NCBI RefSeq assembly: GCF_900766305.1
Contig: NZ_CAAFUZ010000080.1
Location: forward strand, 1 to 20,730
From: an uncultured Gemella sp.
GTDB lineage: Bacteria; Bacillota; Bacilli; Staphylococcales; Gemellaceae
Reading direction: 5' to 3'
Length of the DNA: 20,730 nt
Both the position numbers and the translations under genes were made by a program. The notes under the pieces were generated by a model. That model was not told where the DNA came from, did no database searches, and saw only the letters and a list, made by a program, of their open reading frames with translations. Shown in pieces: positions 1 to 8,865 of this stretch (positions are counted from its first letter, which is position 1; the number at the start of each line of letters is the position of its first letter).

Positions 1-1
1 A

Positions 2-262
2 GCTGAAAAACGTGAAAAAGAACGTCTTGAAAAAGAACGTATCGCTCGTGAAAAAGAATTAGAACGTCAACGTATCGAAAAGGAAAAAGCAGAACAACGC
101 GAAAAGGAACGTCTTGAAAAAGAACGTATCGCTCGTGAAAAAGAACTAGAACGTCAACGTATTGAAAAAGAAAAAGCAGAACAACGTGAAAAAGAACGTC
201 TTGAAAAAGAACGTATCGCTCGTGAAAAAGAATTAGAACGTCAACGTATCGAAAAAGAACAA
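2..262 (+). repeat. Three 87-bp in-frame tandem repeats
   Basis: Units at 2-88, 89-175 and 176-262 encode 29 residues each, nearly identical (AEQREKERLEKERIAREKEL followed by ERQRIEKEK). Twenty-two of the 29 residues are charged (10 E, 6 K, 6 R), typical of ER/K single-alpha-helix segments. Differences between units are mostly synonymous third-base changes plus K/Q swaps. The array runs off the left edge, so the true copy number is unknown. A degenerate continuation follows from 263. Confidence 0.9.
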
Positions 263-1618
263 GCGGAAAAAAGAAAACGAGAATTTAGAAGAAAAGAAAA
301 AGAATTCAAAATCTCAGAAGATAAAAAGAAAGTTGAATTATTACAAAAAGAAAATGAAATGAGGGAACACGAAAATACTCTCCTTTCATTACAAACTACA
401 CTAATCTCTTTAGAGGATAAAATTGAAGAAAAAAAATTAACTATCTCTACTCTTAAAAATAGGAATACAGATAAAGAAAAAATCACTTTAGAAGAAAAAA
501 GATTAAATAGTCTTGTAACTCAAAAACAAATTACTCAAAAAGATATTGCATCTGAGAAAAAAATTATTGAAAAGATTCAAAAGAATCTTGAAATGGAATA
601 TAAATTAGACGGTATAAAGAAAGAAATACACAATATAAAAAAAGAAGTAGTTAACGAAGAAGAGACTGCTTTTAAAGTTAAATACGTAGATAATAAAATA
701 AAAAATATCTTCTTAGTATCCCTACTTTATCTTAAAGCATATATCTCGAAAAAAATCTTTAGAAGAAAAGTTGAAAATTATGATGGAATAAAAAGAGTAG
801 CTAAAAATATAAAAGTCAGAATAGCTACATCACTTATTCTAGCAATAATTCTTTCTCTTTGTTTCCTTGTTACATTAAAATTTATTTCTTCTGCTAAAGA
901 ACACTATGTAAGTTTCGGAGAAACAAATACAACTGCTGTAGACACTACAGAAGAAATGAAGAAACAAAAAGAAGCTGAAGAAAAAGCCAAAATTCTAGAA
1001 GCTCAAGAGAAAGCAGCAGCAGCTCGTATAGACTCTGATGCTCAAGATGAAGAGATAACTGCAAAACTTGCTGGTACATTTACATCTTATTCATTCGATG
1101 TGGATCGCCAAGTTACTGTAAACAAAAAAATTCATGCGTTTAAATCTGCAAGTTGGTCAGATCAAGGAGAAGTTATTGAACCCGGTACTAAACTAACTGT
1201 AAATAAAATTGTATCTCCTGCTGGATATTTAATGTATCAGATTTCATCAGGAAACTTACAAGGTCAGTTTATCACTGCAAACGAAAAATTTGTTTCAGTT
1301 GATTCTAAAAATGATCAACTTGAAAACTTTATCTCTCGACCAGTAGCAATCAAATTCTTAGCTATACAAAATGTATATTCTGACGAAACAGCAAGTAAAG
1401 TTCGAGTTACTTTTGGTAACGGTGCACAACTTAATATTAACGGTATTGGAATTAATAACAACAGATTAATCTATCATGTATCTGATGGATCATTCGTACC
1501 TGTTAATCCTGTTCGTGTAATTGAGGTTAATAGAGAAACGCCTAAGACTAAAAACATAGATAGTAATGATAATAAAAACGCCTCTAACTCTCAAAACAAC
1601 CAAAGAACGACAAGATAA
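2..1618 (+). CDS. Charged helical membrane protein with C-terminal SH3-like region (5' end missing)
   Basis: The frame is open from the first bases of the window, so the true start lies upstream; 538 residues are visible. They begin with three 29-residue repeats rich in E, K and R, followed by about 180 more residues of charged helix that probably form a coiled coil. One clear membrane segment is encoded at about 821-892 (IATSLILAIILSLCFLVTL), with a weaker hydrophobic patch near 700-750. After it come a second short charged helix (EEMKKQKEAEEKAKILEAQ), then about 150 residues of beta-type sequence with the pattern IEPGTKLTVNKI and GQFITANEKFV, resembling the SH3-like DUF5776 surface domains of lactobacilli and relatives. 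The tail is rich in N and S. I infer a cytoplasmic helical part and an extracellular C-terminal domain. I do not recognise the family and no enzymatic motif is visible. The gene ends at a good terminator. Confidence 0.8.
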   Translation, partial: AEKREKERLEKERIAREKELERQRIEKEKAEQREKERLEKERIAREKELERQRIEKEKAEQREKERLEKERIAREKELERQRIEKEQAEKRKREFRRKEKEFKISEDKKKVELLQKENEMREHENTLLSLQTTLISLEDKIEEKKLTISTLKNRNTDKEKITLEEKRLNSLVTQKQITQKDIASEKKIIEKIQKNLEMEYKLDGIKKEIHNIKKEVVNEEETAFKVKYVDNKIKNIFLVSLLYLKAYISKKIFRRKVENYDGIKRVAKNIKVRIATSLILAIILSLCFLVTLKFISSAKEHYVSFGETNTTAVDTTEEMKKQKEAEEKAKILEAQEKAAAARIDSDAQDEEITAKLAGTFTSYSFDVDRQVTVNKKIHAFKSASWSDQGEVIEPGTKLTVNKIVSPAGYLMYQISSGNLQGQFITANEKFVSVDSKNDQLENFISRPVAIKFLAIQNVYSDETASKVRVTFGNGAQLNINGIGINNNRLIYHVSDGSFVPVNPVRVIEVNRETPKTKNIDSNDNKNASNSQNNQRTTR

Positions 1619-1625
1619 ATAATTT

Positions 1626-1660
1626 AATCCACCTGAGGAAATCCCCAGGTGGATTATTTT
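1626..1660 (+). terminator. Intrinsic terminator of the left-edge gene
   Basis: A 10-bp perfect stem (AATCCACCTG at 1626-1635 with CAGGTGGATT at 1646-1655) is followed by the T-rich tract ATTATTTTG. It begins 8 bases after the stop codon of the left-edge gene. Confidence 0.75.
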
Positions 1661-1690
1661 GTGCATTTAAATTGTTTCAAATACCTAAAT

Positions 1691-1722
1691 AAAGAGAATG
1701 TAGTTTTCACTACATTCTCTTT
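1691..1722 (-). terminator. Terminator of metG
   Basis: A 13-bp perfect stem, AAAGAGAATGTAG at 1691-1703 paired with its complement at 1710-1722, has a 6-nt loop. It starts 6 bases past the metG stop when read on the minus strand. The A/T-ended stem could also stop plus-strand transcription, so it may serve both convergent genes. Confidence 0.7.
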
Positions 1723-1727
1723 ACATA

Positions 1728-3752
<2,025 letters not shown>

Positions 3753-3779
3753 TCAATTTTTTAGTTAATATACATTACT

Positions 3780-3788
3780 ATTGTACCA
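3780..3788 (-). promoter_or_regulatory. Probable extended -10 promoter of metG
   Basis: On the minus strand the sequence reads TGG-TACAAT (TACAAT is the complement of 3780-3785, TGG of 3786-3788). This gives a leader of about 45 nt. No good -35 hexamer is visible at 16-18 bp, which fits an extended -10 element. Confidence 0.5.
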
Positions 3789-3848
3789 TATATTTAGGGC
3801 TATTGCATAATTTTTTATCATTTTTTTAAAATTTAAAAGTTCTTCTAT

Positions 3849-3911
3849 AAAAAAAGATACAACTCTTTTATAATCCAAAATCTATCTTTGAATTAACAAT
3901 AGTTGTATCTT
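3849..3911 (-). terminator. Long structured intrinsic terminator between pepT and metG
   Basis: On the minus strand an 11-bp stem (AAGATACAACT from 3911-3901 with its complement at 3864-3854) encloses a second 8-bp stem (3894-3887 with 3879-3872, including one G-U pair valid only on the minus RNA), and is followed directly by seven T residues. It should end pepT transcription before the metG promoter. Together with the next hairpin it could instead be the 3' end of a small RNA. Confidence 0.65.
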
Positions 3912-3914
3912 ACT

Positions 3915-3949
3915 ATTTAAACTTATCTCTAATTAGAGCAAGTTTAAAT
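3915..3949 (-). repeat. Hairpin with nested palindrome upstream of the terminator
   Basis: ATTTAAACTT (3915-3924) pairs with AAGTTTAAAT (3940-3949), and inside lies the perfect palindrome CTCTAATTAGAG (3927-3938). It abuts the terminator hairpin, leaving only 3 bases between them. The leader/spacer 3729-4029 otherwise holds only the metG promoter, a small CACC/GGTG hairpin near 4013-4020 and AT-rich DNA. Confidence 0.55.
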
Positions 3950-4029
3950 TACATATATATATAAAATTAAATTTTTAAAATTACCCTCTTAATCAGAATA
4001 ACTCCTTTCACACCTCGGTGCGATTATCA

Positions 4030-5256
4030 CTATTTTTTTGCTAATTTTGCAATTTCCACAATAGTGTCAGCAGCTTTTTCCATATGTTCTAAACAACTGA
4101 ACTCATATTGTCCATGGAAGTTTTCTCCACCAACGAAAATATTAGGTGTTGGAATACCCATATATGAAATTTTAGAACCGTCTGTTCCACCACGAATAGG
4201 AATAATAATAGGAGTTACACCTACATTTTTAATAGCTTGCTCCGCTACATCAACACAGCGTTTATCTTTTTTAATTACATCTCCCATATTGTAGTATTGA
4301 TCAAACAGATCATATTCCACTACATTACCATATTTTTCATTAATTTTCACTGCCACTTCTTCAGCGAATTTCTTACGAGCTTCAAATTTTTCTCTATCAT
4401 GGTCACGAATTATATAAACCATCTCCGCCTCTTCGATTCTAGCTTGCATATTGTGCAATAAATAGAATCCTTCATATCCTTCTGTATGTTCAGGAACTTC
4501 TTTTTCTGGGAATAAAGAAGCTAACTCTGCAGCAATCGTATTAGCGTTTTTCATTTTACCTTTTGCAGTACCGGGATGAACACTCACTCCAGTAATTTTG
4601 TATGTGATTTGTGCTGCATTAAAGCTTTCATATTCAAGTTCACCAAGAACACCACCATCCATAGTGAACGCATAATCTGTTGCAAATCCCTTAGCATCGA
4701 AGTGATCTGCTCCTCGCCCTATTTCTTCATCAGGACCAAATGCAATACGAATATCTCCATGTTCAATTTCAGGATGCTCACTTAAATACTTAACAGCTTC
4801 TACTATTTCAGTAATTCCAGCTTTATCATCAGCTCCTAATAAAGTCGTCCCATCCGTAGTAATTAAAGTTAGGCCTTTATAATTACTTAAATTAGGAAAC
4901 TCAGCTTTACTCATCACAACATTTAATTCTTTATTTAAAACGATGTCTTCACCATCATAGTTTTCGATGACTTGTGGATTAATACCATCAACATTAAAAT
5001 CTGCAGTATCTACATGAGAAATAAACCCTATTTTATCGTATGGTTTATCTGTATTAGCCGGTAATGTTGCAGTTAAAAACCAGTTTTCCTCATTTAATTC
5101 TATGTCACTAAGATTCAATTCTTCTAATTGTCCTTTTAACATACGTAAAAAATCTTTTTGCTCTGGAGTAGACGGAATTGTCGTACTAGCGGCATCTGAT
5201 CTAGACTTAAATTTTACATATCCTAAAAAACGTTCTAACATAGTTTCATATTTCAT
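4030..5256 (-). CDS. pepT: Tripeptide aminopeptidase (peptidase T)
   Basis: A cytoplasmic dizinc M20 peptidase that removes the N-terminal residue of tripeptides and feeds amino-acid recycling. The 408-residue length is that of the family. The metal-site residues match E. coli PepT in order and spacing: H81 (FISHVDTADF), D143 (LLGADDKAG), E177/E178 (GPDEEIGRGA), D200 (FTMDGG) and H381 (ENFHGQYEF). The central lid/dimerisation domain lies between (GVSVHPGTAKGKMKNA), and IPIRGGTDGS is the usual substrate-contact region. The ATG at 5256 is preceded by GAGGTGAAG at good spacing, downstream of a near-consensus promoter. It appears monocistronic. Confidence 0.96.
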   Translation of the reverse strand: MKYETMLERFLGYVKFKSRSDAASTTIPSTPEQKDFLRMLKGQLEELNLSDIELNEENWFLTATLPANTDKPYDKIGFISHVDTADFNVDGINPQVIENYDGEDIVLNKELNVVMSKAEFPNLSNYKGLTLITTDGTTLLGADDKAGITEIVEAVKYLSEHPEIEHGDIRIAFGPDEEIGRGADHFDAKGFATDYAFTMDGGVLGELEYESFNAAQITYKITGVSVHPGTAKGKMKNANTIAAELASLFPEKEVPEHTEGYEGFYLLHNMQARIEEAEMVYIIRDHDREKFEARKKFAEEVAVKINEKYGNVVEYDLFDQYYNMGDVIKKDKRCVDVAEQAIKNVGVTPIIIPIRGGTDGSKISYMGIPTPNIFVGGENFHGQYEFSCLEHMEKAADTIVEIAKLAKK

Positions 5257-5285
5257 TATTCTTCACCTCATTTGTATTTTCTTTT

Positions 5286-5315
5286 ATTATAATACAATTT
5301 TTATCAAAATGTAAA
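5286..5315 (-). promoter_or_regulatory. Sigma-A promoter of pepT
   Basis: On the minus strand, TTTACA (complement of 5310-5315) and TATAAT (complement of 5286-5291) are separated by 18 bp. The leader is about 25 nt. It is almost back-to-back with the thioesterase promoter on the other strand. Confidence 0.65.
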
Positions 5316-5402
5316 GGTTGTAAAAATTATATTTTAAAAAACAACATTCTTAAATAACTTTGTTTAAAATGATAAATGATGCTTAATATATTTATCTATT
5401 TG

Positions 5403-5411
5403 TGATACAAT
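5403..5411 (+). promoter_or_regulatory. Probable extended -10 promoter of the thioesterase gene
   Basis: TG-A-TACAAT at 5403-5411 is an extended -10 element, leaving a leader of about 55 nt before the ATG at 5474. No strong -35 is seen. This placement argues against translation from the in-frame GTG at 5402. Confidence 0.45.
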
Positions 5412-5473
5412 TACATATGTATTCTAATTTCATATTAGATATTAGTAAAATAAATTTTAAGGAGAACTTTTTC

Positions 5474-5974
5474 ATGCAAGAAGTTATGAATTATAAAGAT
5501 ACTAGAATCGAAAATTTCCACACTATTTATCCAAACCATATGAATAGACACGATACACTATTTGGTGGGCAAACCCTATATTGGCTTGATGATGTACAAG
5601 GTTTAGTAATTCGCAGATATACTCATTTACCATTTTTCACAGCAAGTATTGATACTTACCAGTTTTTAGATGTAGTACATAGACACGAAGCACTAATAAT
5701 CGATAGCTATATTTCAAGAGTTGGTACTAGAAGTGTTGAAATTTTTGCTGAGTTAAGTGCATTTAACCATGAAACTAGACACACTCGTTTAGTTGGTATT
5801 TGTTTCTCAACATTCGCGATAAACAGAGATACAGTTCTTGAAAATCCTTTACCAAAAGTTGAATACACAGATGAAATTTCAAAATTTGTGAGCTCTACTT
5901 ATGCAGACAGACAAAGCGGTAAACTATCAGCTCGCGAATTCTGTAAAGAGTACCTAAAATATTATAATAAATAG
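5474..5974 (+). CDS. Acyl-CoA thioesterase, hotdog fold (YkhA/BFIT type)
   Basis: Hydrolyses acyl-CoA to free acid and CoA; the physiological acyl chain cannot be told from sequence. The 166-residue product has the family's active-site stretch near its N-terminus: N21/N24, then HDTLFGG (26-32) and the acidic pair D39-D40 of LYWLDD, comparable with the N..H.T.FGG.....DD pattern of the Bacillus YkhA and mammalian BFIT families. It also has the following beta strand FTASIDTYQFLD and the helix-strand SYISRVGTRSVEIFAEL. A single hotdog domain occupies the whole protein; no second domain is fused. I chose ATG 5474 because AAGGAG lies at 5459-5464 just ahead; the earlier in-frame GTG at 5402 lies on the promoter. 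It is a single gene ending at a bidirectional terminator shared with pgm. Confidence 0.88.
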   Translation: MQEVMNYKDTRIENFHTIYPNHMNRHDTLFGGQTLYWLDDVQGLVIRRYTHLPFFTASIDTYQFLDVVHRHEALIIDSYISRVGTRSVEIFAELSAFNHETRHTRLVGICFSTFAINRDTVLENPLPKVEYTDEISKFVSSTYADRQSGKLSAREFCKEYLKYYNK

Positions 5975-5975
5975 C

Positions 5976-6007
5976 AAAAAGGAAGTGAGAAATCTCACTT
6001 CCTTTTT
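5976..6007. terminator. Bidirectional terminator between thioesterase and pgm genes
   Basis: AAAAAGGAAGTGA pairs with TCACTTCCTTTTT around a short GAAATC loop, with T runs on both strands. It lies between convergent genes, starting 1 base after one stop codon and ending 8 bases before the other. Confidence 0.9.
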
Positions 6008-6015
6008 TTATTTTG

Positions 6016-7737
6016 TTAGTCGATTGAATAAAGTAATTCTAATACTTTTTCTTCAAATTTAACTAATTTTTCTTCTGCAACTTTTCTATCTGCATCCTTA
6101 ACATAGATATAAAGTTTTACTTTTGGTTCTGTTCCACTTGGACGTAATGTATACCAAGATTCATCTGAATAACTGAATTTAACAGCATCAGTTTTTTCAA
6201 TTTCAATAGCTTTTTCTTCACCTGTAGCTACTGTTTTCTCTTTTTGAACTAAGTAGTCAGTAATCGCTACTACTTCACTTCCTGCGATTTCACGAGCAAA
6301 GATTTCGCGATATTTTTCCATCATACGTTTAATTCTTTGAGCACCTGCTGCTCCTTCTAGTACGATAGAGATAGTTTTATCTAGGTAGTAACCATATTTT
6401 TCATAGAAACCATCAAGTACATCTACTAATGTTTTACCTTGCGTTTTGTAGAATGCTGCAGCTTCTACTAATAACATAGCGATTGTTACACCATCTTTAT
6501 CACGTAGGAAAGTACCCACGTTATATCCGATACTTTCTTCATATCCCATTACATAGTTTTTCTCACCTGTAATATCCCATTCATTTGGTAAAGCACAGAT
6601 GTTTTTGAATCCAGTAAGAACGTCAATTACTTCTACTCCGTATTCTTTACATAATGGTTCCACCATCTTAGATGTTACGATAGACTTAACTAATACTGGG
6701 TTTTCAGGTAGTTTATTTTGTTTAGCAAGATTTTCAATAACATATTGAACTAATACTGCACCAGCTTGGTTACCGTTAAGAGAAACTACTTCACCATTGT
6801 GAATTACTTCTACAGCAAGACGGTCACAGTCAGGGTCAGTTGCGATAATTACATCAGCATTAACTTCTTTAGCTAATCTTTCACCGTATTCGAATGCTGC
6901 AGTATCTTCTGGATTTGGATATTCAATTGTTGGGAAAGTTCCATCAGGATCTTTTTGTTCTTCAACAACGTGAACATTTTTGAATCCACGACGTGCAAGA
7001 ACTGTTGTTACAGCTTTATATCCAGCACCGTTAAGTGGTGTATATACTACAGAAATATCTTTATCAATGTTTTCATCATTAATAGCACAGTTTAAAGATT
7101 CTTTATAGAATTCTTCATCGATTTCTTCACCAATATATACTAATAATCCTTTTTCTTTTGCTTCTTCTTCTGTTAATGTAACATAGTTATCGAAAATATC
7201 CATTGAGTTAATATATTCTAAAACTTTATCACTTATATCAGATTTAATTTGAGATCCTTCTTGCCAGTACACTTTATATCCGTTATACTCTTTAGGATTG
7301 TGACTTGCTGTAATGTTAATTCCACTAGCTGTTCCTAAATAACGAACTGCAAATGATAATTCTGGAGTTGGACGTAAGTCTTCAAATAAGTAAGCTTTAA
7401 CTCCATTACTAGCCATTACTAATGCTGCTAATTTTGCAAATTCTTTTGAGAAAAGACGTGGATCGTGAGCAATAGCAATACCTTTTTCTTGTAATCCATT
7501 GTCGATAATAGTTTGTGCTAATGCTTTTGTAGCACGAGCAATAATGAATCTATTCATTCTATTAGAACCCATTCCTACTTTACCACGTAATCCTGCAGTT
7601 CCGAATTCTAATTCTTTATAAAATCTATCTTCTTTTTCAACTTCGTCATCAGCTACACTTTTTAATTGAAGTTTTTCTTCTTCAGTTAGAGCTGAGCTAT
7701 TTAACCATTTTTCATATAATTCTTGATAGTTACTCAT
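6016..7737 (-). CDS. pgcA: Phosphoglucomutase/phosphopentomutase (PgcA/PGM2-type)
   Basis: An alpha-D-phosphohexomutase of 573 residues that would interconvert glucose-1-P and glucose-6-P, supplying UDP-glucose and galactose metabolism. Catalytic phosphoserine S145 sits in TASHNPKEYNGYKVYW; the Mg2+ loop is DPDCD with D301, D303 and D305; the sugar-selectivity loop is GYEESIGY (398-405); and the phosphate-binding loop RPSGTEPK begins at 532. The sugar loop is of the PGM2 kind (EEAIGY in human PGM2) rather than the GEESFG of PGM1 or GGEQSGH of GlmM. PGM2 enzymes often work on ribose- and deoxyribose-1-phosphate. The start is supported by AGAGGTAA. The ATG lies 25 bp after the deoD stop, so the two are probably co-transcribed. 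Assignment to the family is firm; the preferred substrate is inferred. Confidence 0.93.
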   Translation of the reverse strand: MSNYQELYEKWLNSSALTEEEKLQLKSVADDEVEKEDRFYKELEFGTAGLRGKVGMGSNRMNRFIIARATKALAQTIIDNGLQEKGIAIAHDPRLFSKEFAKLAALVMASNGVKAYLFEDLRPTPELSFAVRYLGTASGINITASHNPKEYNGYKVYWQEGSQIKSDISDKVLEYINSMDIFDNYVTLTEEEAKEKGLLVYIGEEIDEEFYKESLNCAINDENIDKDISVVYTPLNGAGYKAVTTVLARRGFKNVHVVEEQKDPDGTFPTIEYPNPEDTAAFEYGERLAKEVNADVIIATDPDCDRLAVEVIHNGEVVSLNGNQAGAVLVQYVIENLAKQNKLPENPVLVKSIVTSKMVEPLCKEYGVEVIDVLTGFKNICALPNEWDITGEKNYVMGYEESIGYNVGTFLRDKDGVTIAMLLVEAAAFYKTQGKTLVDVLDGFYEKYGYYLDKTISIVLEGAAGAQRIKRMMEKYREIFAREIAGSEVVAITDYLVQKEKTVATGEEKAIEIEKTDAVKFSYSDESWYTLRPSGTEPKVKLYIYVKDADRKVAEEKLVKFEEKVLELLYSID

Positions 7738-7762
7738 ATAATATTACCTCTAAAATTTAATT

Positions 7763-8473
7763 TTATGCTAGACCTAAAGCAATTTCCATCATCTTAGTAA
7801 ATGCTGTTTGTCTTTCTTCTGGAGTAGTTTCTTCTCCAGTTACTAATGAATCACTTACTGTTAAAATTGTTAAAGCATTAACACCTGCAGCAGTTGCGTT
7901 AGCATATAATGCTGCACTTTCCATTTCAACAGCTAATACTCCCATTTTAATCCAGTTTTCCATAGCTTTTTCATCAGCATTATAGAAAATTTCACTACAT
8001 AAAATATTTCCAACATGTACTGCTTGTCCCATTTCTTGAGCTTTGTTATAAGCTTTTAATAATAAATCAAATGAAGCTGTTAAGCTGTAATTTCCTGGAA
8101 TATTGTATTGGTGCATGTAGTTTGAGTTTGTAGAAGATCCCATCCCTAAAATTACATCATATAATTTTACTTCTGGTTGTAATGCTCCACATGTTCCAAT
8201 TCTAATTAAGTTCTTAACCCCAAAAGTGTGGATTAATTCGTAAGAATAAATACCGATACTAGCTGGTCCCATACCTGTTCCCATTACAGAAATCTTTTTA
8301 CCTTTATATGTTCCAGTATATCCTAGCATACCACGCACTTCATTAAAACAAACTGCATCTTCTAAAAATGTTTCTGCAATAAATTTCGCTCTTAAAGGAT
8401 CCCCTGGTAAAAGAATCGTTTCCGCGATTTCTACTCCGTTTGGTTTAATATGTGGTGTTTGTTTATGTGACAT
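7763..8473 (-). CDS. deoD: Purine nucleoside phosphorylase DeoD-type
   Basis: Cleaves purine (deoxy)ribonucleosides with phosphate to free base and (deoxy)ribose-1-phosphate in nucleoside salvage. The 236 residues match the hexameric E. coli DeoD type. Phosphate-site residues are G24 and R28 ([10 protein letters not shown]), R47 ([12 protein letters not shown]) and R91/T94 (RIGTCGA). VEMES (182-186) contacts the ribose. The catalytic acid D208 ([13 protein letters not shown]) and R221 are both present. The ATG is preceded by a GGGGGA ribosome site and a clear sigma-A promoter. It is the first gene of a two-gene unit with pgcA, which could use the sugar-1-phosphate it releases. Confidence 0.96.
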   Translation of the reverse strand: MSHKQTPHIKPNGVEIAETILLPGDPLRAKFIAETFLEDAVCFNEVRGMLGYTGTYKGKKISVMGTGMGPASIGIYSYELIHTFGVKNLIRIGTCGALQPEVKLYDVILGMGSSTNSNYMHQYNIPGNYSLTASFDLLLKAYNKAQEMGQAVHVGNILCSEIFYNADEKAMENWIKMGVLAVEMESAALYANATAAGVNALTILTVSDSLVTGEETTPEERQTAFTKMMEIALGLA

Positions 8474-8507
8474 CAGTTAGTCCCCCTGTAAATATATTAA
8501 TAACTTT

Positions 8508-8536
8508 ATTATACCTTTTTTTCTCACCTTAAACAA
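8508..8536 (-). promoter_or_regulatory. Sigma-A promoter of deoD-pgcA
   Basis: On the minus strand TTGTTT (complement of 8531-8536) and consensus TATAAT (complement of 8508-8513) are separated by 17 bp, about 35 bp ahead of the deoD ATG. I see no catabolite-repression (cre) palindrome at this site. Confidence 0.7.
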
Positions 8537-8865
8537 GAGATATTAAAAAAATAATTGTCTATATTTTCTACTGAATATTCTGAAAATAACACCTTCTTTT
8601 CGATATTATTGCCACTCTCATCTTTAAATCGCTAATATTACTATATATAATCTACCCTCTATTTGATATAAATAAATTTGTTATTTTTATAAAATAATTA
8701 ATACTTTATTTTATCGTTTTCATAACTTTTTATAATATTTCTTTATCTTAACAACCATATTTTATTGAAAAATAATTATATAAAAGTTGAATATCAATAG
8801 TATTTTAAGCTATTTTGTTATATAATTAATGTTATAAAAAAAATAAATTAGAAAGAGGTTTTTTT
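8537..8865. other. AT-rich divergent spacer between deoD and mnhA
   Basis: This spacer holds the upstream part of the deoD promoter region and, at its right end, a TATAAT (8821-8826) and the mnhA ribosome site (GAAAGAGG, 8851-8858). The middle is AT-rich DNA with only short palindromes such as GAATATTC near 8572-8579. I see no reading frame with a ribosome site and no terminator-like hairpin. Confidence 0.6.
8821..8826 (+). promoter_or_regulatory. Candidate -10 of the mnh operon promoter
   Basis: TATAAT at 8821-8826 would start a transcript about 33 nt ahead of the mnhA ATG. No convincing -35 hexamer stands at 16-18 bp, so an activator or another sigma-A site nearby cannot be excluded. Confidence 0.4.

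Noticed and set aside
2..262. Direct repeats suggestive of a CRISPR array or minisatellite
   Set aside because: Units are contiguous without spacers, stay in frame and encode a regular charged helix; they are coding repeats.
5402..5473. Longer N-terminus for the thioesterase from GTG 5402
   Set aside because: The GTG overlaps the -10 element and lacks a ribosome site, while ATG 5474 has AAGGAG ahead and gives the family's usual length.
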